Positions 1 to 5,667 of a stretch of 7,513 bases of DNA are shown here, one piece after another. Position 1 is the first letter of the stretch; every line of letters starts with the position of its first letter. A program made the position numbers and the translations under genes. Origin of the DNA: UBA6136 sp964344495. Lineage in GTDB: Bacteria; Pseudomonadota; Gammaproteobacteria; Methylococcales; Methylococcaceae. The stretch spans positions 1 through 7,513 of the forward strand of contig CAYFNI010000103.1 of assembly GCA_964344495.1 (NCBI GenBank), given 5' to 3'. The notes below the pieces were generated by a model. That model was not told the DNA's origin and did not search any database. It saw only the letters and a list, made by a program, of their open reading frames with translations.

Positions 1-2
1 TG

Positions 3-269
3 GTTGCCGTCAGACTGGTTTCTATCGATGGCATTAAACTCCCCAGGGTTGACTTCATTAAGATTGACATCGAAGGCATGGAGCACGACGCGCTACTGGG
101 AGGGCAGCGCACCATTAAAACAAACAAGCCGATTATATTAATGGAGCGAATTAAAGCGGATGAAAGCAAGCTAGTGTCATTCTTAGATGAAAACAATTAT
201 TCTCATTTTAAGCTGGGCATCAACTTGCTCTGCATTCACAATGACGACCCATGCATCAAATACATTAAT
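3..269 (+). CDS. FkbM-family methyltransferase, C-terminal part (partial at both ends)
   Basis: An open frame enters from the left edge and runs 89 codons into the assembly gap. Residues about 17-28 read VDFIKIDIEGME, followed by ALLGGQ and, further on, KPIILMER. This DxxKIDxEGxE...AL.G...P.I..E pattern is the C-terminal half of the FkbM-type SAM-dependent methyltransferase fold (Methyltransf_21). Members O-methylate sugars or other small hydroxyl groups and often sit in polysaccharide, LPS or natural-product clusters; the substrate here cannot be told. The N-terminal SAM-binding region lies outside the window. The stretch is about 43% GC with many AAA, ATT and TTA codons, unlike the GC-rich genes to its right, which suggests transfer or the edge of a surface-glycan locus. 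The true end is hidden by the gap at 270-279. One post-gap frame (281-349) would add a 22-residue aromatic-rich tail ending in TGA at 347-349; another gives an immediate stop at 282-284. Confidence 0.8.
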
Positions 270-279
270 NNNNNNNNNN
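270..279. other. Assembly gap (10 N)
   Basis: Ten N in a row, the same length as the second gap in the window, so it is a nominal placeholder and not a measured distance. It hides the 3' end of the FkbM-type gene. The reading frame across it should not be trusted. Confidence 0.98.
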
Positions 280-327
280 TCTGAAATGGGGTTGGGGCTC
301 CCGTGAGTTTTTCGGGCCGACTACAAA

Positions 328-356
328 CCATGGATCATGGGGGGATTGAAATCCCC
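328..356. repeat. Two back-to-back palindromes (possible terminator or binding site)
   Basis: CCATG-GAT-CATGG (328-340) is followed without a gap by GGGGAT-TGAA-ATCCCC (341-356). The stems are 5 bp and 6 bp, both perfect. If the FkbM-type frame continues at 281, its TGA (347-349) falls in the tetraloop of the second hairpin, which would suit a terminator. No T-run follows, so a classical rho-independent terminator is not shown. The pair could also be a protein-binding site next to the promoter of the lipoprotein gene. Confidence 0.45.
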
Positions 357-374
357 ACCTCGATGTCGGATAGT
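346..374 (+). promoter_or_regulatory. Candidate sigma70-type promoter for the lipoprotein-mscS unit
   Basis: TTGAAA (346-351, five of six to the -35 consensus) is separated by 17 bp from GATAGT (369-374, four of six to the -10). Transcription would start near 381, giving a leader of about 88 nt before the ATG at 469. The -35 overlaps the second palindrome at 341-356, so a factor binding there could block it. This is a visual match only. Confidence 0.3.
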
Positions 375-468
375 CAATACGATGTGATACGCGCCTCCGC
401 TGCCGCGAGCTGTCCCACAGGGAAAACGCAGACGAGGCGCTTTTGAGCCCCAGAACATCCGAACATTC

Positions 469-1545
469 ATGCGACTTTCCGTACTGACGGCCAGCATCCT
501 GGCCCTGCTTGGACTCACCGGCTGTCACTCATTCGGCCCAGACGAGCTTAAGGGTACCCATCCGCTCTACAATCAGGCCATCAACGACAGCATCAACGAG
601 CAGTATTTGCAGAACTTGGTGCGCATTCATTACCACGACCCGACCTTCTTTCTGGATGTGACCAACGTCGCCGCGACGCTGAAGCTGGAGATTAACAGCG
701 ATTTCAGCGGCGCGAGTCTGGGCACGAACGATGCCAGCGGAGCGCTAAGCGCCGGCGCCACCTACACGACCCAGCCCACGATTTCCTATGCTCCCCTGCA
801 GGGGGAATCCTTCGTGAAGAGTCTGCTCAGCCGCATTGGCCTCGACAAAATCTTCGAATTGAATAATTCCGGCTGGAGCTCCAAACGCGTCTTCGGTCTC
901 TGTGTAGAACGCATTAATGACTTGGAGAATTCGCCGACGGCGTCAGGACCCACACCCGACCTGGCACCGGCCCGCAATGAGGGCTTCATGGAGCTGATCG
1001 ATCTGCTGGACAGCGTGCGCGAGTCGCACCTGATCACGCCGCGCTACGATCCCGAGACCAAACGGGTAATGGTCGAGATTCGCAGCCGCCCCGGCTTCGA
1101 GGACCGCATCGGCCGCATCAAGGAACTGATGGGCTTGGACCCTGACCGCAATGTATACCTGGTTTCAGAGAATGCGTTGCAGCGCGGCCCGGATATCATC
1201 TCGGTAACCACCCGCTCGCTGATGAGCATCTTCTTTTATCTGTCGCATAACATAGAGGCGCCCGCCGAACATCTGGAGAAAGGCCTGATCAAGAAAACTC
1301 AGCGCCGGGAGGGTGGACTGTTCGACTGGAGCGAAACCCCCGGCGGCCGTTTGTTCAAGGTCTACAAGTCGGACTCCAGGCCGGACAACGCCATGCTGGC
1401 CATCCCCTACCGCGATTACTGGTTTTACATCGCCGACAACGACATCGAATCCAAATCAACTTTCATGCTGCTGACCCAGCTGTTCCGACTACAGGCCGGA
1501 TCCGCCAAGATGGCGGCGCCAACACTCACTATCCCGGTCCGCTAA
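469..1545 (+). CDS. Uncharacterised outer-membrane-type lipoprotein
   Basis: The 358-residue product starts with a short basic N-region, a hydrophobic core (residues 4-17) and a lipobox LTGC with the acceptor Cys at 19. It is therefore exported and lipid-modified; His at +2 instead of Asp suggests sorting to the outer membrane. The mature part has no transmembrane segment. Recognisable stretches are YNQAINDSINEQYLQNLVR (34-52), DPTFFLDVTNVA (57-68), SYAPLQGESFVKSLLSRIG (106-124) and RDYWFYIADNDIESKSTF (315-332). From memory these resemble conserved bacterial proteins of unknown function; I cannot name a domain. Residues 70-105 are rich in Ser, Gly, Ala and Thr and may be a flexible linker. 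No good Shine-Dalgarno precedes the ATG, but the signal peptide begins there, which supports this start. The mscS-family gene follows after 50 bp on the same strand, so the two are probably co-transcribed and the lipoprotein may serve the channel. Confidence 0.8.
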   Translation: MRLSVLTASILALLGLTGCHSFGPDELKGTHPLYNQAINDSINEQYLQNLVRIHYHDPTFFLDVTNVAATLKLEINSDFSGASLGTNDASGALSAGATYTTQPTISYAPLQGESFVKSLLSRIGLDKIFELNNSGWSSKRVFGLCVERINDLENSPTASGPTPDLAPARNEGFMELIDLLDSVRESHLITPRYDPETKRVMVEIRSRPGFEDRIGRIKELMGLDPDRNVYLVSENALQRGPDIISVTTRSLMSIFFYLSHNIEAPAEHLEKGLIKKTQRREGGLFDWSETPGGRLFKVYKSDSRPDNAMLAIPYRDYWFYIADNDIESKSTFMLLTQLFRLQAGSAKMAAPTLTIPVR

Positions 1546-1595
1546 TGCCCCGAGTCACTCCTTTGCCCCACCCGTAACCCAAGACGAGGCCCGCC

Positions 1596-3275
1596 ATGTC
1601 GGCTCACCCAGTGAATCCGATTCTTCGTAACCTGCTGCTGTTTTGGCTGAGCGCCTGGGCCTGTGCCGCGACCGGCAGCCCATTCAATCCGCTGAAGCCG
1701 GTGGACACCTCCAGCCCCCGGGCCACGCTGTTCGGTTTCATTGACCTGATGGAGTCGGCTCACGAAAAAGGTTTTGGCACTTTCTATCAGTATCGTGACT
1801 CTCAACGTTTATTTTTCACCCCTGAAGAAATCGCCACACTGGAGGGCACGCGAAATTACCTTGAGGCCGCCATCCGCACCCTAGACCTGAGCGCCATGCC
1901 CCCGGCCATGGCCTGGGAATCGTCGCGGAAGTTGTGCATCCAGCTCAAGGAAGTACTGGACCGCCTCAAACTGCCTCCGCCTGACGAGGTTCCGGACGCT
2001 ACAGCGATGAGCCTCTCCAAAACCGGAAAATGGACGCTACCGAATACCGAGATTACCCTCAGCCGGATGGAGACGGGGAACAGGGCCGGCGAATACCTTT
2101 TCTCGACAGACACAGTGGAACGGGTTCCGGGTTTCTACGAAAACATAAAGGGTCTGCCCTACATCAACACCTCAACCGTGGACTGGTATGAGACACAGGC
2201 CCGAGCCCCCTTCATGGTGATGTTGGCCTTGCACCGTTTAGTGCCGCCACGGTGGATACTCGGGCGAGACTACATCCATCAACCGCTGTTCCTCAATCAA
2301 CCCTTGTGGCGCTGGTTTGGACTGGCGCTGGTTCTGCTGCTCGCCTCCCTGTTCATTTGGCTGGCCAGACGTTTCGAAAATCGATTCCGGCACCAGGGCC
2401 CCGAAAAGCGCAACTGGGCCCTGATCTGCCGACCGGCCGTGTTTTCCGTCGCCTCATACATCACCATCAGGATCGTGAGTGAGGTGCTGCGCTTCGAGGG
2501 CTTCTTCTACAACGTCTTCGTCACACTGCTGTGGGTGCTGCATTACACGGCGCTGACCTGGCTGTTCTGGATGATCGGCGAGGCCATCGCCCAATCAATC
2601 ATCCGTTCGGAGAAGCTGAAGCAAAACAGCATTCACAGCCAACTGATCCGGCTGATCCTGCGCCTGCTTAATCTGGCCGTGGCCATTTTCATCGTCGTGC
2701 ATGGCGCCGATCGCATCGGGCTGCCCTCCTATTCGGTGGTCGCCAGTCTTGGTATTGGCGGTCTGGCGGTGGCACTGGCGGCACAGCAGACCATGGCCAA
2801 CCTCATCGGCTCGATCATCATCATGCTCGAAAAACCGTTCACAATCGGGGACACGGTGAAATTCGGTGATTCCGAGGGCGTGGTGAAATCAGTCGGCTTC
2901 CGGAGCACCCGCATCAAGTCACCCAACGGCACGGTGGTGACCATTCCCTGCGGGGCAATCGTCAACAGCGCCGTCACCAACCAGGGACACGCCGATCAGT
3001 TGGAGGTCCGCAATACCCTCAACCTTGACATCAATACCCCGCCGGAAATGCTTGAGGACTTTATGCGGGCATTGAACACCCAGCTGAAGGACACCCCCAG
3101 CGTCGATCCGCAACGGGTCAGGGTCGGCCTGAGCAGCCTGTCCGGTTCGAGACTGGAGCTCGCCATTCACTTTCATCTGAGAGAAAGCAGTCAGGACAAC
3201 CTGATCCAGAAACGGCAGCGGCTTTTGATCGATATTCTAAAAACAGCCCACGCCCAGGGCATCAAACTGCTCTGA
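1596..3275 (+). CDS. MscS-family mechanosensitive ion channel with large N-terminal periplasmic domain
   Basis: The 559-residue product is about twice the length of E. coli MscS (286). It has a signal-peptide-like segment (residues 11-26) and a mostly soluble region to about 230 that should lie in the periplasm. Membrane segments follow at about 236-257, 275-296, 306-330 and 348-370, then the pore helix at about 378-411 (VVASLGIGGLAVALAAQQT), rich in Ala and Gly like MscS TM3. The beta domain is at 413-465 (EKPFTIGDTV, GVVKSVGFRSTRI) and an alpha/beta cytoplasmic domain continues to the end. Such channels open under membrane tension and release solutes in hypo-osmotic shock; some larger relatives have specialised roles. 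AGACGAGG at 1582-1589 is a good Shine-Dalgarno and fixes the ATG. In the usual I-P-N-(G/S) loop the Asn is replaced by Cys (residues 451-453, PCG). It follows the lipoprotein gene by 50 bp. Confidence 0.93.
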   Translation: MSAHPVNPILRNLLLFWLSAWACAATGSPFNPLKPVDTSSPRATLFGFIDLMESAHEKGFGTFYQYRDSQRLFFTPEEIATLEGTRNYLEAAIRTLDLSAMPPAMAWESSRKLCIQLKEVLDRLKLPPPDEVPDATAMSLSKTGKWTLPNTEITLSRMETGNRAGEYLFSTDTVERVPGFYENIKGLPYINTSTVDWYETQARAPFMVMLALHRLVPPRWILGRDYIHQPLFLNQPLWRWFGLALVLLLASLFIWLARRFENRFRHQGPEKRNWALICRPAVFSVASYITIRIVSEVLRFEGFFYNVFVTLLWVLHYTALTWLFWMIGEAIAQSIIRSEKLKQNSIHSQLIRLILRLLNLAVAIFIVVHGADRIGLPSYSVVASLGIGGLAVALAAQQTMANLIGSIIIMLEKPFTIGDTVKFGDSEGVVKSVGFRSTRIKSPNGTVVTIPCGAIVNSAVTNQGHADQLEVRNTLNLDINTPPEMLEDFMRALNTQLKDTPSVDPQRVRVGLSSLSGSRLELAIHFHLRESSQDNLIQKRQRLLIDILKTAHAQGIKLL

Positions 3276-3699
3276 TCGGGATTCATCCTGGCGGTGACAC
3301 CGGAGCAAACACCATCCTCAACCATGGGGTGAGTCTCCGCGACGAGTCGAAAAAGAAATCATCATGTTCCCAACGCGATCGTTGTGGCTGGGCGTGGCTG
3401 AATAAAAGTGCCACGGTCTGACAGGTGGCGCCGATCCTCACCCGTTGGTCCATTGCTCCAACGCAGCAACAGACTGGATGACGCCCGGCACGCACCAACA
3501 CCCAATATGGGGCTCGACAAAATGGCCCCGAAACCGAAGCCAACCCATCTAACCCGCCCTAATTCTGATCCCGGCATGCGTTGCCAAGCGGCGAGCCAAC
3601 CCGGGTTTCTGGCGGCGGTGAGCGCGATAGCACTGTGCCATCAGATCAATCGACCAGAGATCGTTTGTCGTCGACCAGCGATGGGTTATCCAGCACCCA
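3276..3699. other. Gene-free stretch between convergent mscS and aroE-like genes
   Basis: These 424 bases separate the stops of two convergent genes. I see no credible gene: the open frames on both strands lack family motifs and good ribosome-binding sites. Small inverted repeats are present: CAACG-CGAT-CGTTG (3371-3384), CGTGGC-11 nt-GCCACG (3393-3415) and CGTTGG-9 nt-CCAACG (3443-3463). None is followed by a clear T-run on either strand, so no rho-independent terminator can be called. A 21-bp imperfect direct repeat lies at 3650-3691. The length is large for a simple convergent junction, so a decayed gene or a small RNA cannot be excluded. Confidence 0.6.
3650..3691. repeat. 21-bp imperfect tandem repeat
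   Basis: TCGACCAGAGAT (3650-3661) and TCGACCAGCGAT (3671-3682) match at 11 of 12 bases with a 21-bp period; over the full 21 bp about 16 positions agree. It ends just past the aroE-like stop (complement of 3700-3702). It may be a chance or slippage duplication, and no function is evident. Confidence 0.4.
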
Positions 3700-4560
3700 T
3701 TACTCTCCGAGCGCTTTCGCAACGGCACGCTGGAAAATGCTTTCATCCGGCTTGATGCCGGTCCATTGCTCAAAAATCTGCATCGCAAGCTGCACGAGCA
3801 TTTCCACGCCATCAACGATGGGGCAGCCTTTCTCCCGGGCAGTTGCGAGGAATGGCGTTGTTCTGGGATTGGTGATGACATCGACAACCGTCGTTGTCGA
3901 CAAGAGGCTCTCCCACGCAATCGGAACCGGCTCCAGTTCGGGCGCGCATCCGAGATGCGTGGCATTCATCAAAATGTCGGTACCGGCTGGAACCTGCACT
4001 GTGCCCGTCCATTGCAGGAATTCGCAAGGAACACCGGATGCAGCAGTCACTCTCTGCGCAACCTCCAGCCCCTGTGATTCGCGCCGGGTGATCAGGGTCA
4101 CATGCGCCGCACCCGCCCATGCCAACTCCACTGCCATTGCCCTCCCGGCGCCCCCTGCACCCAACATGACCACACGCTTACCCTGAATGGGGGTGACTTT
4201 CTGGATGGCTTTGATAACACCTTTCCCATCATTGTTATGACCGATCAGCCTGCCGTCCTGGATGGTCATGTAATTGACTGCCCCGATGGCGCTGACATCC
4301 CGGTCGGCTTCATCGAGAAAAGGAATAGCAGCCACCTTGTAAGGGACTGTGATACAGGCACCGGCAAAACCCAGGGCGCGAATACCCGCCATGGCCGCGC
4401 CGACATCGGCCTCACTGCGGACATCACACTTCCAAAACTGCCAGTTCAATCCGTAATGCGCAAAGACATGATCGAACATTTGATCAATCGGGTTTTCCGC
4501 GACCGGGTGTCCAATCATGCAGGTCAGTTGCTTTTGCGGGGGCAGTACGGACGTACTCAT
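3700..4560 (-). CDS. Shikimate dehydrogenase-like NADP-dependent oxidoreductase (AroE superfamily, atypical pocket)
   Basis: The 286-residue product has the AroE two-domain layout: an N-terminal substrate domain (about 11-118), a Rossmann domain with GAGGAGR (134-140), and a C-terminal return helix with DGVEMLVQ (250-257). Catalytic Lys is K75 in TVPYK and catalytic Asp is D111 in HNNDGKG; N96 in GAVNYM and Q257 are also kept. TRR (158-160) after the second beta strand suits NADP over NAD. Typical AroE converts 3-dehydroshikimate to shikimate in aromatic biosynthesis. Here the usual HSxSP is ENPID (22-26), so both substrate-binding Ser are gone. N of NVTxPxK is C69, and the usual Tyr of VYxP is T230. 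The enzyme may therefore be a paralogue of the AroE-like, YdiB, SdhL, RifI or Ael1 kind with another substrate. The start at 4560 is chosen because GGAG (complement of 4568-4571) lies 7 nt upstream and AroE homology begins soon after; a 37-residue upstream extension has no homology. Confidence 0.85.
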   Translation of the reverse strand: MSTSVLPPQKQLTCMIGHPVAENPIDQMFDHVFAHYGLNWQFWKCDVRSEADVGAAMAGIRALGFAGACITVPYKVAAIPFLDEADRDVSAIGAVNYMTIQDGRLIGHNNDGKGVIKAIQKVTPIQGKRVVMLGAGGAGRAMAVELAWAGAAHVTLITRRESQGLEVAQRVTAASGVPCEFLQWTGTVQVPAGTDILMNATHLGCAPELEPVPIAWESLLSTTTVVDVITNPRTTPFLATAREKGCPIVDGVEMLVQLAMQIFEQWTGIKPDESIFQRAVAKALGE

Positions 4561-4567
4561 GGAATGT

Positions 4568-4571
4568 CTCC
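4568..4571 (-). promoter_or_regulatory. Ribosome-binding site that fixes the aroE-like start
   Basis: On the minus strand GGAG sits 7 nt before the ATG at 4560-4558. The upstream in-frame ATG at 4671 would add 37 residues with no counterpart in AroE proteins, so this site decides the start. Confidence 0.6.
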
Positions 4572-4775
4572 GTGTCAGGTTGAACAGGAAGGGGCAGGCG
4601 GATCTCAAGCAAGGACGCCAGTTCATGGGTTTCGCCGACAGTATGACCGCATTTGCCGGCTTACTCTGCATCCGCGATTTACCCTAGAACACACATCGGC
4701 ACTCTCCTCGTTCATCGTGCCACCCAGCCCCGGCCAAAGTGAGGACCAGCGACCTCGGTGGCTATCAACGGCTTC

Positions 4776-4784
4776 TGCTATAGT
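4776..4784 (+). promoter_or_regulatory. Extended -10 promoter element upstream of trmJ
   Basis: TGC-TATAGT fits the extended -10 form TGnTATAAT (five of six in the hexamer). No good -35 is present about 17 bp upstream, as is common for extended -10 promoters. Transcription would start near 4791, giving a leader of about 26 nt before the ATG at 4817. Confidence 0.45.
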
Positions 4785-4816
4785 GACCGGCCATCAACCA
4801 AGCCGTCGCCCCTCCC

Positions 4817-5563
4817 ATGAAGCCCCTGTCCACCGTACGGATCGTGATGATCAACACCACGCATCCCGGCAACATCGGTGCGGCTGCCCGGGCGATGAAG
4901 AACATGGGGCTGAGCGATCTGGCACTGGTGGAGCCGAAAGCCTTTCCCAGCGATGAGGCACGGGCGCGGGCGGCAGGCGCGGATGATGTGCTCGACGCGG
5001 CGCGTGTCTGCGCAACGCTGGAGGAGGCGATTGCCGACTGCGAACTGGTGGTCGGCGCCAGCGCCCGATTGCGCAACATCGCCTGGCCGCAGGTCGACGC
5101 CCGGGTCTGTGCGGCCCGCGTGACGGCCACCTCGGCCCGAACCGCCATCCTGTTCGGCCGCGAGAGCTCCGGCCTGACCAACGAGGAACTGGAGCGGTGC
5201 CATTTCCTGCTGCACATTCCCTGCAACCCGGACTACAGTTCGCTGAACGTCGCGGCGGCGGTACAGGTCGTGGCGTACGAACTGTTTCAGGCTCAGCTTC
5301 AGGCCCCGGTCGCCCCTAGCGCCGACAGGCCGCTGCTCGCGACCGCCGACGAGATGGAATCCTTCTACGGTCATCTGGAGGCAACCTTGCGCGGCATTGG
5401 CTTCCTTCACGCCACCAAGCACGAAACCTCGATCCTGCGGCACTTGCGCCGCGTCTTCAACCGCGCCCAGCCGGAACAGAAGGAACTCCACCTGCTACGC
5501 GGCATACTGACCGCCATCCAGCGGCAGGCGAACCGGAACGGTCTGGCACCCGACGAACCCTGA
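4817..5563 (+). CDS. trmJ: tRNA (cytidine/uridine-32)-2'-O-methyltransferase TrmJ
   Basis: The 248-residue product matches E. coli TrmJ in length (246) and layout. It is a SPOUT-class (TrmH-like) enzyme that uses SAM to methylate the 2'-OH of nucleotide 32 in the anticodon loop of several tRNAs. Motif 1 is TTHPGNIGAAARAMKNMG (14-31), with R25 aligning to the catalytic Arg23 of E. coli. Motif 2 is LFGRESSGLTNEEL (112-125). Motif 3 is PDYSSLNVAAAVQVVAYEL (138-156), the SAM-binding knot. The region after about 165 matches the C-terminal extension of TrmJ, which sets it apart from shorter TrmL-type proteins. No clear Shine-Dalgarno precedes the ATG, but the start gives the usual distance to motif 1. 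In E. coli trmJ lies before the isc genes; here an SPFH protein gene follows after 104 bp. A hairpin overlaps the stop codon. Confidence 0.95.
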   Translation: MKPLSTVRIVMINTTHPGNIGAAARAMKNMGLSDLALVEPKAFPSDEARARAAGADDVLDAARVCATLEEAIADCELVVGASARLRNIAWPQVDARVCAARVTATSARTAILFGRESSGLTNEELERCHFLLHIPCNPDYSSLNVAAAVQVVAYELFQAQLQAPVAPSADRPLLATADEMESFYGHLEATLRGIGFLHATKHETSILRHLRRVFNRAQPEQKELHLLRGILTAIQRQANRNGLAPDEP

Positions 5564-5590
5564 GCAGAGCCCGCGCGTCTGCTCTATCAT
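5562..5590 (+). terminator. Hairpin overlapping the trmJ stop codon, possible terminator
   Basis: GAGCAGA (5562-5568) and TCTGCTC (5578-5584) form a perfect 7-bp stem around a 9-nt GC-rich loop. The first arm begins inside the TGA stop (5561-5563). TATCATT follows, which is only partly T-rich, so termination would be weak. TATCAT at 5585-5590 also resembles a -10 hexamer but has no good -35. Confidence 0.4.
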
Positions 5591-5667
5591 TAGCGTCAGC
5601 CGGCACGCCCTCCCTGGCGATGTGGTAATAACCGGCGCCTGACCTTTCCCGTTTCCACGAGGTTGCA

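Larger units (their letters stand above)
4561..4816. other. Divergent intergenic region between aroE-like gene and trmJ
   Basis: These 256 bases carry the 5' ends of two divergent genes. The trmJ side has the extended -10 listed separately. On the minus strand I see no convincing -35/-10 pair for the aroE-like gene. A weak inverted repeat, GGCAC (4698-4702) with GTGCC (4717-4721), lies in the middle. Open frames crossing the region are extensions or shadows of neighbouring genes. Confidence 0.6.

Noticed and set aside
339..360. Sequence with a GATTGAAATCCCC core that recalls the ends of some CRISPR repeats.
   Set aside because: It occurs only once, with no regularly spaced copies and no cas gene, so there is no array.
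3371..3384. CAACG-CGAT-CGTTG hairpin with an A-rich stretch at 3350-3357, considered as a minus-strand terminator for the aroE-like gene.
   Set aside because: The T-run on the minus strand lies about 14-20 bases beyond the stem and over 300 bases past the stop codon, so it does not fit a rho-independent terminator.
3408..3755. Plus-strand open frame of 115 codons in the convergent spacer.
   Set aside because: No ribosome-binding site, no domain, and a Pro/Arg-rich composition typical of noncoding GC-rich sequence.
3549..3965. Minus-strand open frame overlapping the aroE-like 3' end and the convergent spacer.
   Set aside because: Most of it is a shifted frame of the aroE-like gene; the part beyond 3700 (basic, Arg-rich) shows no motif I can name.
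3581..4186. Plus-strand open frame of about 200 codons opposite the aroE-like gene.
   Set aside because: It is antisense to a gene with clear family motifs, lacks recognisable domains, and is typical of open shadow frames in GC-rich DNA.
4561..4671. In-frame N-terminal extension of the aroE-like gene from the ATG at 4671 (37 extra residues).
   Set aside because: The extension has no AroE counterpart, and a GGAG ribosome-binding site is well spaced from the ATG at 4560.
4102..4956. Plus-strand open frame of 284 codons across the divergent promoter region.
   Set aside because: It is antisense to the aroE-like gene, crosses the trmJ promoter and overlaps trmJ in another frame.
4778..5491. Minus-strand open frame opposite trmJ.
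   Set aside because: trmJ is unmistakable on the plus strand; the antisense frame has no motif.
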